Of a DNA stretch of 64,000 bases, positions 33,374 through 43,267 are shown one piece after another; the stretch's first letter is position 1; every line of letters starts with the position of its first letter. The stretch is from Zhengitettix transpicula (Eukaryota; Arthropoda; Insecta; Orthoptera; Tetrigidae): the NCBI GenBank assembly GCA_037074705.1, contig CM073590.1, forward strand, positions 9,680,001 to 9,744,000, read 5' to 3'. A model generated the notes under the pieces. The model saw only the letters and a list, made by a program, of their open reading frames with translations. It did not search any database and was not told the DNA's origin. The translations under genes and the position numbers were made by a program.

Positions 33374-35996
33374 TTATACTGCTTTCAGGTCATTCGGCCA
33401 TTTCTTGTTCTGAAGTCTTCTGTAGGGAGGGTCATGTTGCAGGGTGGACGCTAGTTCGTTTGAGTGAAGTTGGAGACGCAGGAAGTGGCTGGCACTCCGG
33501 TTGGTGCATTCTTCTTGAACGGTTGGCATTCCGAGGTCCGTATGTAATGTTCGATTGCTGACGTACCAAGGTGCATTTACAAGCATTCTGAGTGTTTTCG
33601 ATTGAAATCGTTGGATGATGTTGAAGTTGGATTTGCAAGAGCAGCGCCATAGCTCAATGCCATATGTCCAAATTGGTTTTATTATAGCTTTGTAAAGTAA
33701 GATTTTGTTTTCAAGCGATAAACACGATTTTCTCCCCAGTGCCCAGTACATTTTTCTCAGTCGCAGGTCGGATTCCTTCCTTTTTTTTAATATATGTTTT
33801 TTCCACGTTAGTTTTTTGTCCAAATGTAGACCCAGATAGCGAACTTCGTTTGATTTTGGAATTTCTATATTGTTTAGGGACACTGATGGACATTCTGATC
33901 GATTTAATGTAAAGTTGACTTGAGTACTTTTTGCTTCATTAACTTTGATCCGACATTTATTGAGCCATACTTGGAGAAGGGATAGATGGGTTTGAAGGTT
34001 TGAGGAGGCCATGTGTGGGTCGGTATGTTGAGATAGGAGGACGGTGTCGTCAGCAAAAGTACCTATATATGTGTCAGCTGTTGTGGGGATGTCGGCTGTA
34101 TATAATTGATAGAGTATAGGTCCCAGCACACTTCCCTGGGGTGCACCGGAAGCAATCGGGTGGATTATAGAATAGCATTGACCATATTTAATTTGGAAGA
34201 ATCTGTCGGACAAGTATGACTTCATAAGAAGATAAACTTCGCTTGTCAGAGAAGACTTTATCTTGAGTAGGAGCCCATCGTGCCACACCTTGTCAAAAGC
34301 CTGCTGTATATCTATAAAGACTGCTGGGCAATACGCTTTGTTTTCAAACGTCGTTGAGATTATGTTTACTACTCGATGGCATTGTTGAATTGTGGAATGG
34401 AACTTTCTGAATCCAAATTGGTGATTCGGGATCCAGTTCTCTAGTGAATCAGTTTCCTTTAATCTTTTTAGTAAAAGTTTCTCCAATAATTTAGAAATTT
34501 GTGACAATAAACTGATTGGGCGATATTATGAGACTTCTTCGGCGGGTTTACCAGGTTTTAGTATTAGTATTACCTGCGCAAATTTAAGTGGTGCAGGCCA
34601 GTATTTAAAACGTAAGATGGAGTTGAATAGATTTCTTAGGAATATTATTGCTGTTTTCGGTAACTCGGCGAGGACCTTTCCTGTTATTAGATCATAACCT
34701 GGCGCTTTCTTTTGATTAAGATGTTGAATTTCAGTGTCTATCTCTACAGTGGAAAAGTTTTTAATAGGTAGTGACAGCTGCAGAAGTGCATCTAGCTGGC
34801 GCTTTACTTCATCGTTTGGTTCGACGGAGTGTGGTGTGAAAACTTTGGCGAAATGTTGAGCAAACAGTTCTGCCTTTTCTTGGTCAGTTCTGGCCCAATC
34901 ATTATTTGTTTTTCTTAACGGAGGATTTGTTGTTTGTGGTCTCTTGTTTGTTTTTGCTATCTTCCAGATACTGTGGTCCGTGCGTGAGAGTGTTGTTAAA
35001 TAGTGGTTAAAAGTTTCTTGTTTTAGCGTTTTTAATTTATTCTTAATAATTTTTGCTAATCTATTAAATATTGTTTTGTCTAATGGGTTTCGGGATCGAT
35101 GCCATTTTGCTCTTGCTCTGCGTTTTTGTTGTACTAGAGTCAGAATTTCGTTGGGGATATTTATATCATCCCGTACTGATCTCATTCCATGCTGCGTTTT
35201 GAACAGTGAAGTGAGCGACAGCTCTTCTAACTCATGTAAGCTACGTAGGCTAATATTATTCTGTAGATTTTTTTCAACCACTGTCCTAAATGTATCCCAG
35301 TCTGCTTTTTGGTTATATAGCGACAGTCTAGATGACTTTTTGATTATTGTTGTACTAATTGTAGCTGTAACTGCTGTATGATCGGATCACAGATCATAGT
35401 TGTTGACGATGTCAAAATAATTGGAGAACATTCCTTTAGTGACAAAAAAGTCTAGTAAGTCTGGTATTTTCGCCAAATCCGTGGGCCAATATATGGGCTC
35501 GCCAGTAGAGAGGTATCCGTAGTCTTGTTCACTACCCCTTGTCGAGATGAGTCGAGATCCCCAGTAGGTATGCTTGCAATTGAAGTCTCCACCACATATG
35601 AAAGTATTACCAAGTGATTGGAAGAATGGTCGAAGAATGTCCTTGCTAAGTCTGTGCCGACGTGGACAGTACACAGAAGATATTGTTATTGGATTTGGTA
35701 GTTTCTCAATTTGGATTACAGTTGCTTGAAGAAACGGTTCAGCATAGTGATGCAATTCTTGGTGGACAATTGAACTTTTAATTAATATAGCCGTGCCTCC
35801 ATGGGCTGTTCCATCTGGGTGTTCGGTATGGTAACACGTATAGTGTGGTATTCTAAGGTATGATCTGTCCGTAAAGTGCGTTTCTGATACCAGTATATAT
35901 ATCAATGTTATTTAATTTTAGGAACAATTCAGTTTCATATATTTTGGTCAGGATTCCATTAGCGTTCCATAAGCTGATACGTATGGTTTTAGCCAT
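33374..35996 (-). pseudogene. Jockey ORF2: endonuclease, reverse transcriptase
   Basis: ATG at 35996, inside the TAATG overlap with ORF1. Residues 1-31 (ISLWNANGILTKIYETELFL) begin the APE-type endonuclease. A one-base frameshift near 35900, in a TATATA run, leads to LVSETHFTD (catalytic Glu), CGGDFNCKHTYWGSR and then LSSDHTAV-like sequence, where TGA interrupts at 35389-35387. RT follows in the same frame with SYRPISLL, broken by TAA at 34528-34526, then HQFGFRKFHST, AVFIDIQQAFDKVWHDGLL (motif A Asp present), SGAPQGSVLGPILYQLYTAD and YIGTFADDTVLL (motif C). About 874 codons in total, close to the roughly 900 of Jockey ORF2. Catalytic residues look intact, so inactivation is recent. Confidence 0.92.
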
Positions 35997-37082
35997 TAAT
36001 GTATGAGTTTATTGAGGACCGTGGATAGCATGTTAATTATCATGTTATTTTGTTGCATAAGTTGGGAAAACATGCCTTTAAATTCTTCTAGGAAATTGTG
36101 TAAGGTTAGGTCTTGCGTATGGTTTTGTTCGATGCCTCGTTGTGCTACTTGGTTGATTGTGATGTCATTGTTAGTTCGACCAGCTACAACTTGAGAATAG
36201 CTAGGAGTGGTTTGGGGGGGATTATAGCAGGGTTGGTGGGTGATTGGTTTGTCTGTCACTGGTTTGGTATTATGGATATCTGATTTTTTATTTGATGCTT
36301 TTGGTGCATTCCTATTTTTTAAGTCTGTGTATACTGTGCAACCTTTATAATTCGCGGGATGATTACCACTACACAAGGCGCATGTAGCGGGAGTATTTTT
36401 TGACTTTTTGCATGTTTTGCTGTCGTGGGGTCCTCCACATTTGACGCATTGATAGGACTTAGTGCAGTAGGTCTTCGAGTGGCCATATGCCTGGCAACGA
36501 ATACACTGAATAATGTTCTTAATTCGGGGTGCTTCAATTCGGATTTTGGTGTTTATAATGAATTCTAATTTATAGATTTCTCTGTTGTTAGCTTGAGGTT
36601 CAAGGTCTATAAAAAACATTGGCAGGGGTTCCTTGGTTATTCTATGTCGAATGTTGATCAGGTTTCTAACGGGGTGTCCAAGTCTACTTAGTTCGGTCTT
36701 AATGTCTTCAGGAGGAATTGAGTGATGAAGATCGCGAATAACAATCCGGAAGGTGACGCAAGTGGTTTATCAGTTTCCTGTAGGCTTCTATGGTTTTGAT
36801 GTTTATTTTCACTGTGTTGTTGGCTAATGATTTAGAGTAGAATCTTTCATTCCCGATTGCTACGTTTAATTCTTCGGTCATTGTTTTGAAATCAGTAACA
36901 CCATAGATAAATACAGGCGGAGGACTCTGCTCTGAATGTAATAAGTTATTTTTGGTGGGATTATTTGTAGTTTGGGCGGTGGTTTCAATTTCTGCAAGTA
37001 TCTTGAATCTGTTGGTTGTATTAAGTACAGTCATATCGTCACGTAACTTTGATATACTTGTAGTTTTTCGCTTTTTGTTCAT
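35996..37082 (-). pseudogene. Jockey ORF1 (Gag-like, three CCHC knuckles)
   Basis: Starts MNKKRKTTSISKLRDDM at 37082. A single frameshift near 36760 separates the N-terminal 107 or so residues from the rest (FRIVIRDLHHSIPPEDIK, then GHPVRNLINI and EPLPMFFIDLEP). The C-terminal half has three zinc knuckles: CIRCQAYGHSKTYC, CVKCGGPHDSKTC and CALCSGNHPANYKGC. About 362 codons. The stop TAA overlaps the ORF2 start ATG as TAATG. Gag of this kind forms the ribonucleoprotein and directs the element RNA. Confidence 0.9.
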
Positions 37083-37134
37083 ATATTGCCAGGGATGTTT
37101 GTCATTGCCAGCTTCGATTTCAGATTCAGTTTGG

Positions 37135-37175
37135 TTTTTTTTTTATTTTTTTAGGGCAATAGGCTACATGAGGTT
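37135..37175 (-). repeat. Poly-T plus REP-A/LINE tail
   Basis: T-rich tract (37135-37152, one A inside) followed by agggcaataggctacatgag, the same tail found at 41057 and, with one change, at 41582. On the minus strand this is the 3' end of an element ending ...TATTGCCCTAAAA. The body further right diverges from the 41-kb copies. Confidence 0.75.
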
Positions 37176-37308
37176 TAGGTTTTTAAAGGCATTTTGCGCA
37201 GTCTTATCCCATAACCAACTTGTATCTCCTTTGTTTAATTTTATGAGATATGCAGTATGATCAGCCACAAGTGGAATAAATTTTTGTAAATAATTTGCTA
37301 GTCCAAGA

Positions 37309-37527
37309 TGTTGAATATTGACTATTAATATCATTGTATAATTGTCATTGTGGTAGCACTGTGAAAGTAGAATAGTTTTCTTATCTAGTCTTTGACTGTA
37401 CGTTGTTATTGTTGTGATATATATCTTTTTGTTGTTGTGATTGTGTTCCGCTTCGTTGAACGTATTCTATTAATAATAACTCATAAAAAACTAATATCAT
37501 AGGAGTTATTACTCATAAAACCCAACA
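37309..37527 (+). repeat. Presumed copia 5' LTR
   Basis: Starts TGTTGAATATTG, ends ACCCAACA directly before the primer site, about 219 bp. Typical TG...CA ends and copia-like length. The partner LTR is missing, so limits are inferred from ends and context only. Confidence 0.5.
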
Positions 37528-37541
37528 GGTTACGGGCCCAG
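37528..37541 (+). promoter_or_regulatory. Copia half-tRNA primer binding site
   Basis: GGTTACGGGCCCAG matches, with one mismatch, the complement of the anticodon stem-loop region of initiator tRNA-Met (GGTTATGGGCCCAG). Insect copia elements prime from a cleaved half of this tRNA. It follows the LTR end with no gap. Confidence 0.7.
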
Positions 37542-37630
37542 ACATTACTTAAGGTTCGCGAAACTAGGATACGTGTGTGTTAGAAAGATCGTTTCATAAC
37601 CTCTATTCAAGTTTATAATTGTGGTAAGTT

Positions 37631-38275
37631 TTGACTGACCATAACTCTTTCCTTGCAGCAAAAAAACAACATACAAGTGCCGAAATGTCGATGAAAGACA
37701 CAGACTTGTCTGCTGTGGAAACATTAGTTGATAAAAACAGCTTCGCTATGTGGAAGTTTGATATAAGTGTTTTATTACGTGCATCAGCGATCGAGTATGT
37801 CGTGTTCGGCGAGAAGAAACTGGAGGGGAATACAGAAAAAGAAAGATCAAGATGGGAGCAAGATGATGCTAAAGCCCAAAGCATAATTGTCTTTATGATT
37901 AATAAGAAATTTAAGATACACATAATAAATTGCAACACTCCTGCAGATATGTACAGTAAGTTGGAGAGTTTGTTTATGAGGGACCAAATTCAGGCACAAA
38001 ACGTACTTTTGGAGGAATGATTCCAACAAATACATGGTGACGAAATGCACATCTCATGCATTATATCAACTTTACCAAAGTTTTTTCAGCCTTATTTTAC
38101 AAAAGCTTGGGATTCGACTCCGAAGGAAGAAAAAATATTGAAAAATCTCAAAGCACGTTTGATATGGGACGAAATGCGGTATTGTGCAGTTACTGAAAAT
38201 AACTCTGTTGCATTCAAAACCGAAGAATTAAAATGTTATGGATGTAATTCCAGATAACATTTTATTCGGAACTGT
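37631..38275 (+). pseudogene. gag: Copia gag remnant
   Basis: The frame 37631-38020 carries LVDKNSFAMWKFDISVLLRA and SRWEQDDAKAQSIIVFMI, the conserved copia Gag pattern. After a frameshift the 38045-38257 frame reads AWDSTPKEEKILKNLKARL. The zinc knuckle at 38234-38275 (C-x2-C-x4-H-x4-C) is interrupted by a stop at the residue before the His. Not functional. Confidence 0.85.
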
Positions 38276-38310
38276 CCCAAAAATAATGACAGAAAGATGC
38301 CTAAAAAGTA

Positions 38311-38425
38311 CCCTACTTGATTGGCATAAAAAACTAGGACATCTTAGTTTAAAGAACATGCAGAAGCTTTCCAAAATGTCTATTGGCTTTGACAAGTTCC
38401 AGCTCTTGAGACGTAATGGTCTGTG
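38311..38425 (+). pseudogene. Copia GAG-pre-integrase fragment
   Basis: Encodes LLDWHKKLGHLSLKNMQKLS, the H-x-x-L-G-H zinc-site motif at the start of copia integrases. The following text (CLPTTF) breaks off, and the integrase core is absent. Confidence 0.75.
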
Positions 38426-38529
38426 ATGTCTGCCAACAACATTTGTGAACCCAAACCGCTCTATATTCATGTCAATTTTTGTAGATAATGGATTAATTAC
38501 AAGGCCTGATGCTGAACATTTTGTAAACT

Positions 38530-39080
38530 TTGAAAAATGAGTTCAAGATAACCGTTGAGGAAAATCCCAGCAACTATTTAGGAATAAATTTTAAGATTTC
38601 TGACCAAAAGCTGATATTGGACCAGGGAGATTACGCAAATTGTGTTGTTGACAAATATCATGTGAGTGACTCAAAACCAGTGTTAACAACTCTTGTTGTG
38701 GGAAATCCTCATTTTCCAGAAATCGAGAAGAAGGAAATAACATTTCCCTACCGAGAGACAGTGGGAAGCATTTTATATCTGTCAACCAAAACGAGACCTG
38801 ACCTGGCTCATGCTGTTGGAATGTGTGAACGTCATGTGAAAAAGACAATCCATGCTGACCTGATGAACATAAAGAGAACCTGGAGATACATCAATGGGAC
38901 CAAAAATATGGGAATATCGTATCTCTTTGTTAACAAAATTTGGAGAATGCTCTTGTTGGTTATTATTATGCTGATTATGCCGGATATGAGCAAACCCGAA
39001 GGAGTACCACAGGTTTCATTGTATTCTACAACGGTGGATTGCATAGAATATAAGCGTTTGATTAAACCAAAATTCTCGGA
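38530..39080 (+). pseudogene. Copia RT C-terminus / RNase H remnant
   Basis: Reads VEENPSNYLGINFKI, TFPYRETVGSILYLSTKTRP, DLAHAVGMCERHV and NIKRTWRYINGTKNMGISYL, the conserved connection between RT and RNase H in copia elements. Then a frameshift; the RNase H continues out of frame as YYADYAGYE and RSTTGFIVFYNGG up to about 39045. Confidence 0.85.
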
Positions 39081-39880
39081 TTAGTGTCCTCCAATTACTG
39101 GTACGGCGTTTGCAACAACCGCTACCACAAAGGTAACAAGCTTTGACGGGACTTTCTTGTCAGAAATTCGACATAACATATTAGCTTCACCCAATATCTT
39201 GAAATATTTTCCATGATAATCACGCAAGGTTCTACCTGTATATCGTTTTAACTCATGAGGATACGGTAGACGCTTGTTATAAGACGTAATCGTCAGCTCC
39301 AGTGTCAATTCTGAGAGTAAATTCACAAAGTTATTGAAAAATAAAGTAAATGTGCCATTTATCTTTATTCTGCGGCGCCGAGGCAGCATAAATGGAGGAC
39401 GAGAGTCCAGTTTCGTCTAGAGAGTTGCAGCATCACCAATTTCAGTCACTTGAAATGTTAGATTTGAGCAAATCTCAATTATTTTCTCACCACCTATATC
39501 ACACTTTTACTGGCCTCCATAAAAAATTTCGAATTTATTTCTCCACCTCTTACATTCTTCTGCTGGATTCACACCAGGTTTAATCTCCAGGAGATCTCAA
39601 CCCGTTGAACGTGTTTTCTTTCGCGGTTACGATATCGGCAGGATTGCTCGCCATCTTGATTGATGCACTTCGAAACACTCTTTTACGTTACTCCTTCACA
39701 ACAACGTGCACTAAAAATTATATATTTCGTTAATTCCTCATCTGGAAAAGCACTTCTGACACCATGTTGTGTTTTTATTGCCGTTCTATTAGGCTACGTT
39801 ACTTGTAGGTTAGATACGGGAATCAATTACGTACGTTCATATCATTCAGTCATCTTTTTATTATCTTTGTTTTCATACAT
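39081..39880 (-). mobile_element. Minus-strand gypsy fragment with tRNA-Leu-type primer site
   Basis: On the minus strand, sequence ending AACACAACA (candidate LTR end at 39765) is followed by the primer site at 39764-39751. A short leader then leads to an ATG at 39654 opening MASNPADIVTAKENTFNG. Broken gag-like frames follow (NPAEECKRWRNKFEIF). The 39081-39389 frame, with KILGEANMLCRI and a hydrophobic FVV...VPVIG stretch, resembles the C-terminal half of a retropepsin. The middle is deleted. The LTR is only partly present (39765 to about 39880). Confidence 0.6.
39751..39764 (-). promoter_or_regulatory. Gypsy primer binding site, tRNA-Leu type
   Basis: On the minus strand TGGTGTCAGAAGTG, complementary to CACTTCTGACACCA, the 3' end of a metazoan tRNA-Leu with CCA. 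A 14-base match two bases from the expected position after an LTR end in ACA. Confidence 0.65.
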
Positions 39881-40260
39881 GGAATATACAAGTCAGGTAC
39901 CAATTTTTGATGGCGAAGGAAACTGGGAATCGTACCTCGAACAGCTTGAGTTCTTTATCGCCGCTAATCACATTACGGTTGACACACGGAAGAATACCGT
40001 ACTTCTTGGCTCTTGTAGCGCGGAAGTGTACAGATTCGAGTGCTATGTGCACCCACACAAAGCTTACGGGTGCTTCGTTTGCGGATATCGTTAAGAAAGC
40101 GGTCAACTACTTCTATCGGAAACGATCTTATTAGGTCACATTGAAAAGATCGTCGCGAGTATCGAAACGAGCTGAGGGAAAACTTGCTCATTAGGCCCGA
40201 CTGCCAGACGGAGTCAAAGACTTGCAATATCAAGGAGCACTATTCCCGCTTATTTAAGGC
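39881..40260 (+). pseudogene. gag: Plus-strand gypsy gag remnant
   Basis: Reads YTSQVPIFDGEGNWESYLEQ, LEFFIAANHITVDTRKNTVL and LGSCSAEVYR, the pattern at the start of many insect gypsy Gag proteins (x-F-D-G-x-G-x-W-x-x-Y). A frameshift near 40030 moves the next part to TGASFADIVKKAVNYFYRKR. Stops at 40132 and 40193 and loss of everything downstream make it a fragment. Confidence 0.7.
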
Positions 40261-41046
40261 GAGTGAGGCTCTCTCGACCACTCTCTTAATTTGTAGTCAA
40301 CAGCGTTTTCCTGAAGGCAAACTGAAAATTGGGAATTAGTTAAGTTCATCTACGCAGACCTGTAATCTTACCACTAATATTCTCTCGAAGACGGGAAAGG
40401 GATATTTTATTTCTCTTTCCTCTTTCTAAACTCTCTTGTGTCTAAGCCTTGTAAAAGGCTCTCAACAACGAAGAGAGTTGTGGTCCTAGCCCCGACAAGG
40501 GCTGGCTGGCTTCCTTCTCGCTGCTGGAGCGGCGAGTCCCGACAAGGACTCAAGCCCACTCACCGCTGAACGTCGCCCGCCGCTTCCCGCTCGCTCGCGC
40601 TCGCCGCCAACACTCGACGAACGGCCGCCGGCTGCTTTCTGGAGGCAGGAGGCCGCTGATTGGCCGAAGCGTTTGCTTCGTACCGGACGCAGGTGCGTTC
40701 GCAGGGGTAGTCTTCGCAAAGACTGATTGACAATTTGCCCGAACTCAAACCTCGAGAGGCTCCTGGTACGCGCCGGATATCCGCCGGGAATCCAGACAAC
40801 TAAACACCGGCAAAACCTGGGATCGCTACCGATATCCCCCAGGGTGTGTTCAGCTGCGTGTCGAAACAAATTATTATGAAAATTCATTTTTTCTTATGGG
40901 CCAAAGGCCCTTAAAGACCATGCCCCTTTGAAAGCACGCATGGCCAAGCATGGGGGTCTACCACTTTCTACACCCCCTTTGCACATGCTGTTAGTAAACT
41001 AACTTGGAACACAAGGATTGGGAACTTGTGTTTGATCCAGACCTGA
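40261..41046. other. GC-rich hairpin cluster, no gene
   Basis: A GC-rich block (about 40440-40990) in AT-rich surroundings. It holds at least five short perfect hairpins: 40445-40460, 40488-40503 (loop CGACAA), 40534-40551 (loop CGACAA), 40665-40680 and 40898-40910. The minus-strand ORFs here (40486-40887, 40560-40799) are alanine/arginine-rich products of base composition with no domain. It could be an LTR or leader region of an element. Not assigned. Confidence 0.5.
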
Positions 41047-41562
41047 TTTTTTTTTTAGGGCAATAGGCTACATGAGGGTAATCCACTTAGGGCAACTCCC
41101 CTTTAATAGCATAGGAAAGGATTTGAAAGGGGGGATGCGGAAGGGTAGAGGAAGGTAGCCAAGGGTTAACTAGGGCCCCCGGGCTATATTTTAAGGATCC
41201 TACCCGGCATTCGCCTAAAGGAATGCAGGGAAAACCTTAGAAAAACCTGCATCGGGTAGGTCGGGCATTGGGTACTTGTCCCACGCCCTTCCGATAGCGG
41301 GAGAGGAGTTTTCTGTGGGGACGCAGCTTACCCCTCGCCATGCCTTGGCCTGTTTAGGAGGCAGCTGGCCGACTATTCCAATAGGAATAGCGGACAACTC
41401 TTGCCGTATGCCAAAGGTCAGCGACCCCGGAACATACACCTCTCAAAACAGACCGAGGTGCCTCGGCATGTAGGAACCTTAGTTCAAAAAAAACCAGAGA
41501 GATGTGAGAGCATCCCCAAAGGTAGCCCCCGCCAGAGCTCTCTGGGAAGGTTCACCTGCGAG
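41047..41562 (-). repeat. REP-A, full-length copy with poly-A
   Basis: Minus-strand SINE-like or LINE-3'-UTR-like repeat. Its poly-A is the T run at 41047-41056, followed by the tail agggcaataggctacatgag, a gcaactcccctttaatagca block, and a 400-bp body that matches 43268-43683 (inverted) and 12835-13150. No coding potential is conserved between copies. Confidence 0.8.
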
Positions 41563-42253
41563 TTTTTTTTTTTTTTTTTTTAGGGCAACAGGCTACATGA
41601 GGGTGATCCACATTGGGCAACTCCCCTTTAATAGCATAGGAAGGGATTAGAAAGGGGGGATGCGGAAGGAATCCTCAATACCCTTTAATACGGTCATTTA
41701 CGGAGATAGCTTGTGAGAGAGACAGAATGAAGAGCGTAGGGCTGAGGGAAATAAGTGCCGATAATTCAACCTGAAGGGTTTCCTTACCGGGAAAAAACCT
41801 CAGTGAAAGTTAGATGGGTTGAAGGGCACAATGAGGTACGATACTGCTCTTGTGTGACAGCAACATGCATATGGTTTGGTTGGTAGGATTAAGTTAGTAG
41901 TTGGTTGTTGGTATCATACACGTCGATCCTCTACTTGTCATAAATTCTGGATCTCCGTACATTTCCTGAAAAAGCCGTAAACAAGCGTGGTCTGATATAT
42001 TGTTTTGAGCCAATCATGGGGGAGACGAGGTGGAGGAGGAGGTGTTTGTGTTTTGTGATGTGGGTATGGTCATAATTGCACAGTCGTCTTATGAAAGTGT
42101 TGTGTGAGAATTGTGTCTTGCTGTACAAGCGTACAGCATGTTGTCTGATAACGTCCATTAATGGCAGAAGGTTTAATTTGCGGTGGACGTTTTTTATTCA
42201 TGCCCTCCAAGGTGCCTTGGCAATGATTTTAAAGACATTGTTTTGTACACTCT
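41563..42253 (-). pseudogene. LINE 3' end: RT C-terminus, 3' UTR and poly-A
   Basis: Poly-A is the 19-T run at 41563-41581, then the same tail as REP-A for about 90 bp (to about 41668), an unrelated 3' UTR, and from about 41998 upward the C-terminus of a LINE reverse transcriptase. That reads LQSVQNNVFKIIAKAPWRA, a stop, then LNLLPLMDVIRQHAVRLYSK and FSHNTFIRRLCNYDHTHI. The LQ..QN..F..I..APW pattern is diagnostic of Jockey-group RT C-termini. The rest of the LINE is missing. Confidence 0.8.
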
Positions 42254-42417
42254 GGAGGTTACATACAAAACACTTGGAAATGATTTTACAAGAAGCTATG
42301 AAAGTGGCTCATGGGCTAAATGCTGAAGCAGACTTTCCACCAATAAATACACATCATCCAAGAATAAATATACACAATTTCAGTATGAACAACGTGAAGA
42401 AGTTATCTAGACCCTAA
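42254..42417 (+). CDS. Short unassigned reading frame
   Basis: Right after the LINE fragment, a plus-strand frame reads LEMILQEAMKVAHGLNAEAD and ends NNVKKLSRP with TAA. It looks more protein-like than its surroundings, but I recognise no family and see no start. It may be the tail of another decayed element or a gene fragment. Confidence 0.2.
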
Positions 42418-42419
42418 AA

Positions 42420-43267
42420 TCAATTGCAAAGTAGAGATTTTTTTTAAAAAAAAAAATCTTTGATCAGACATTAGCTTCCTTAAAAAATAGATTTAAAGAG
42501 TTAAACACTTAAGACGAAGTGTTTGGCTTTTTTAGTAGTTCATTATTTATCAACTACTCAAGGAATGAAGCTGACTTAACACTATTGATTTGTACAATTA
42601 AATTAATGTTTAGACTGACTTTCTACAAAAAGCAACTTTAAGTGATCCACACACACTTTTGCAATATATTTCCACAAACAATCCTATTCATGAGTGTGTA
42701 AAAGTTAATATTAAATTAAGAATATTTCTTACCCTATCAGTTTCAGTTGAAAACAGGAAAAATATATTTTTCTAAGTTAAAAATTATAAAGAATTATTAA
42801 AGGGCAACTATCCATTATTTCAATATAATCTGAAATATTAGAGAATTCGGATAATAGACAAATAATAGCAGATTTCGCAAATGTAAAAGAACTAGTTTAT
42901 TTTTTGTTGATTCAACTATGTTTACCTAGTTTATGAATGATATATTTTATATTTTAAGGCTTAAATAAAAAAACCTGAATGGAAATTTTCTAACTCTTAG
43001 CAAAATAGTAGCTAGTAGAATCAGGTATACCTTATTAAATAGGCTAATTAAATAATACACATTCATTATTAAGTAAATAGGTAAGATTTAAATAACTGAT
43101 TTTTTAAAAATCTTCGTTAAAAACATCATAAGAACAATAAATAGTTCGACTCTAATTAAAAATTTTGTTTTCTTATACACTCTAATAAGAAAACTGAAAC
43201 ACCTTTCTACAAGCCTAGTCAGAAAAAACCGTACAAGAGACAGTGACAGTGTATGTTATACAGAAAA
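42420..43267. other. AT-rich intergenic sequence
   Basis: No ORF, no recognised repeat. Contains a short A/T palindrome at about 42437-42462. Confidence 0.6.

Larger units (their letters stand above)
33241..37134 (-). mobile_element. Nearly complete Jockey-group LINE
   Basis: A minus-strand element of about 3.9 kb. Its poly-A is the 12-T run at 33241-33252, followed upward by a 120-bp 3' UTR, ORF2 (33374-35996) and ORF1 (35996-37082). The triple-CCHC Gag, APE endonuclease and FADD-type RT are typical of the Jockey clade. It is much less decayed than the unit LINE: I count one frameshift in ORF1, and one frameshift and two stops in ORF2. The 5' end abuts another poly-T (37135-37152), so its 5' UTR is short or truncated. 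I found no target site duplication. Confidence 0.93.
37309..39080 (+). mobile_element. Copia-type retrotransposon remnant
   Basis: Plus-strand order: a TG...CA bounded presumed LTR (37309-37527), a half-tRNA primer site, gag, zinc knuckle, GAG-pre-integrase motif, then directly the C-terminal RT/RNase H region. The integrase core and RT catalytic part are deleted between about 38425 and 38530. The right end is replaced by a minus-strand gypsy fragment at 39081; no 3' LTR is seen. Confidence 0.85.

Noticed and set aside
40486..40887. 133-codon Arg/Ala-rich ORF
   Set aside because: Produced by high GC content; two overlapping frames are open and no domain is visible.
41215..41473. Proteins with the QLPPKQ or GGSWPTIPI pattern in REP-A
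   Set aside because: Both strands of each REP-A copy give open frames with unequal ends; the similarity is that of the DNA repeat.
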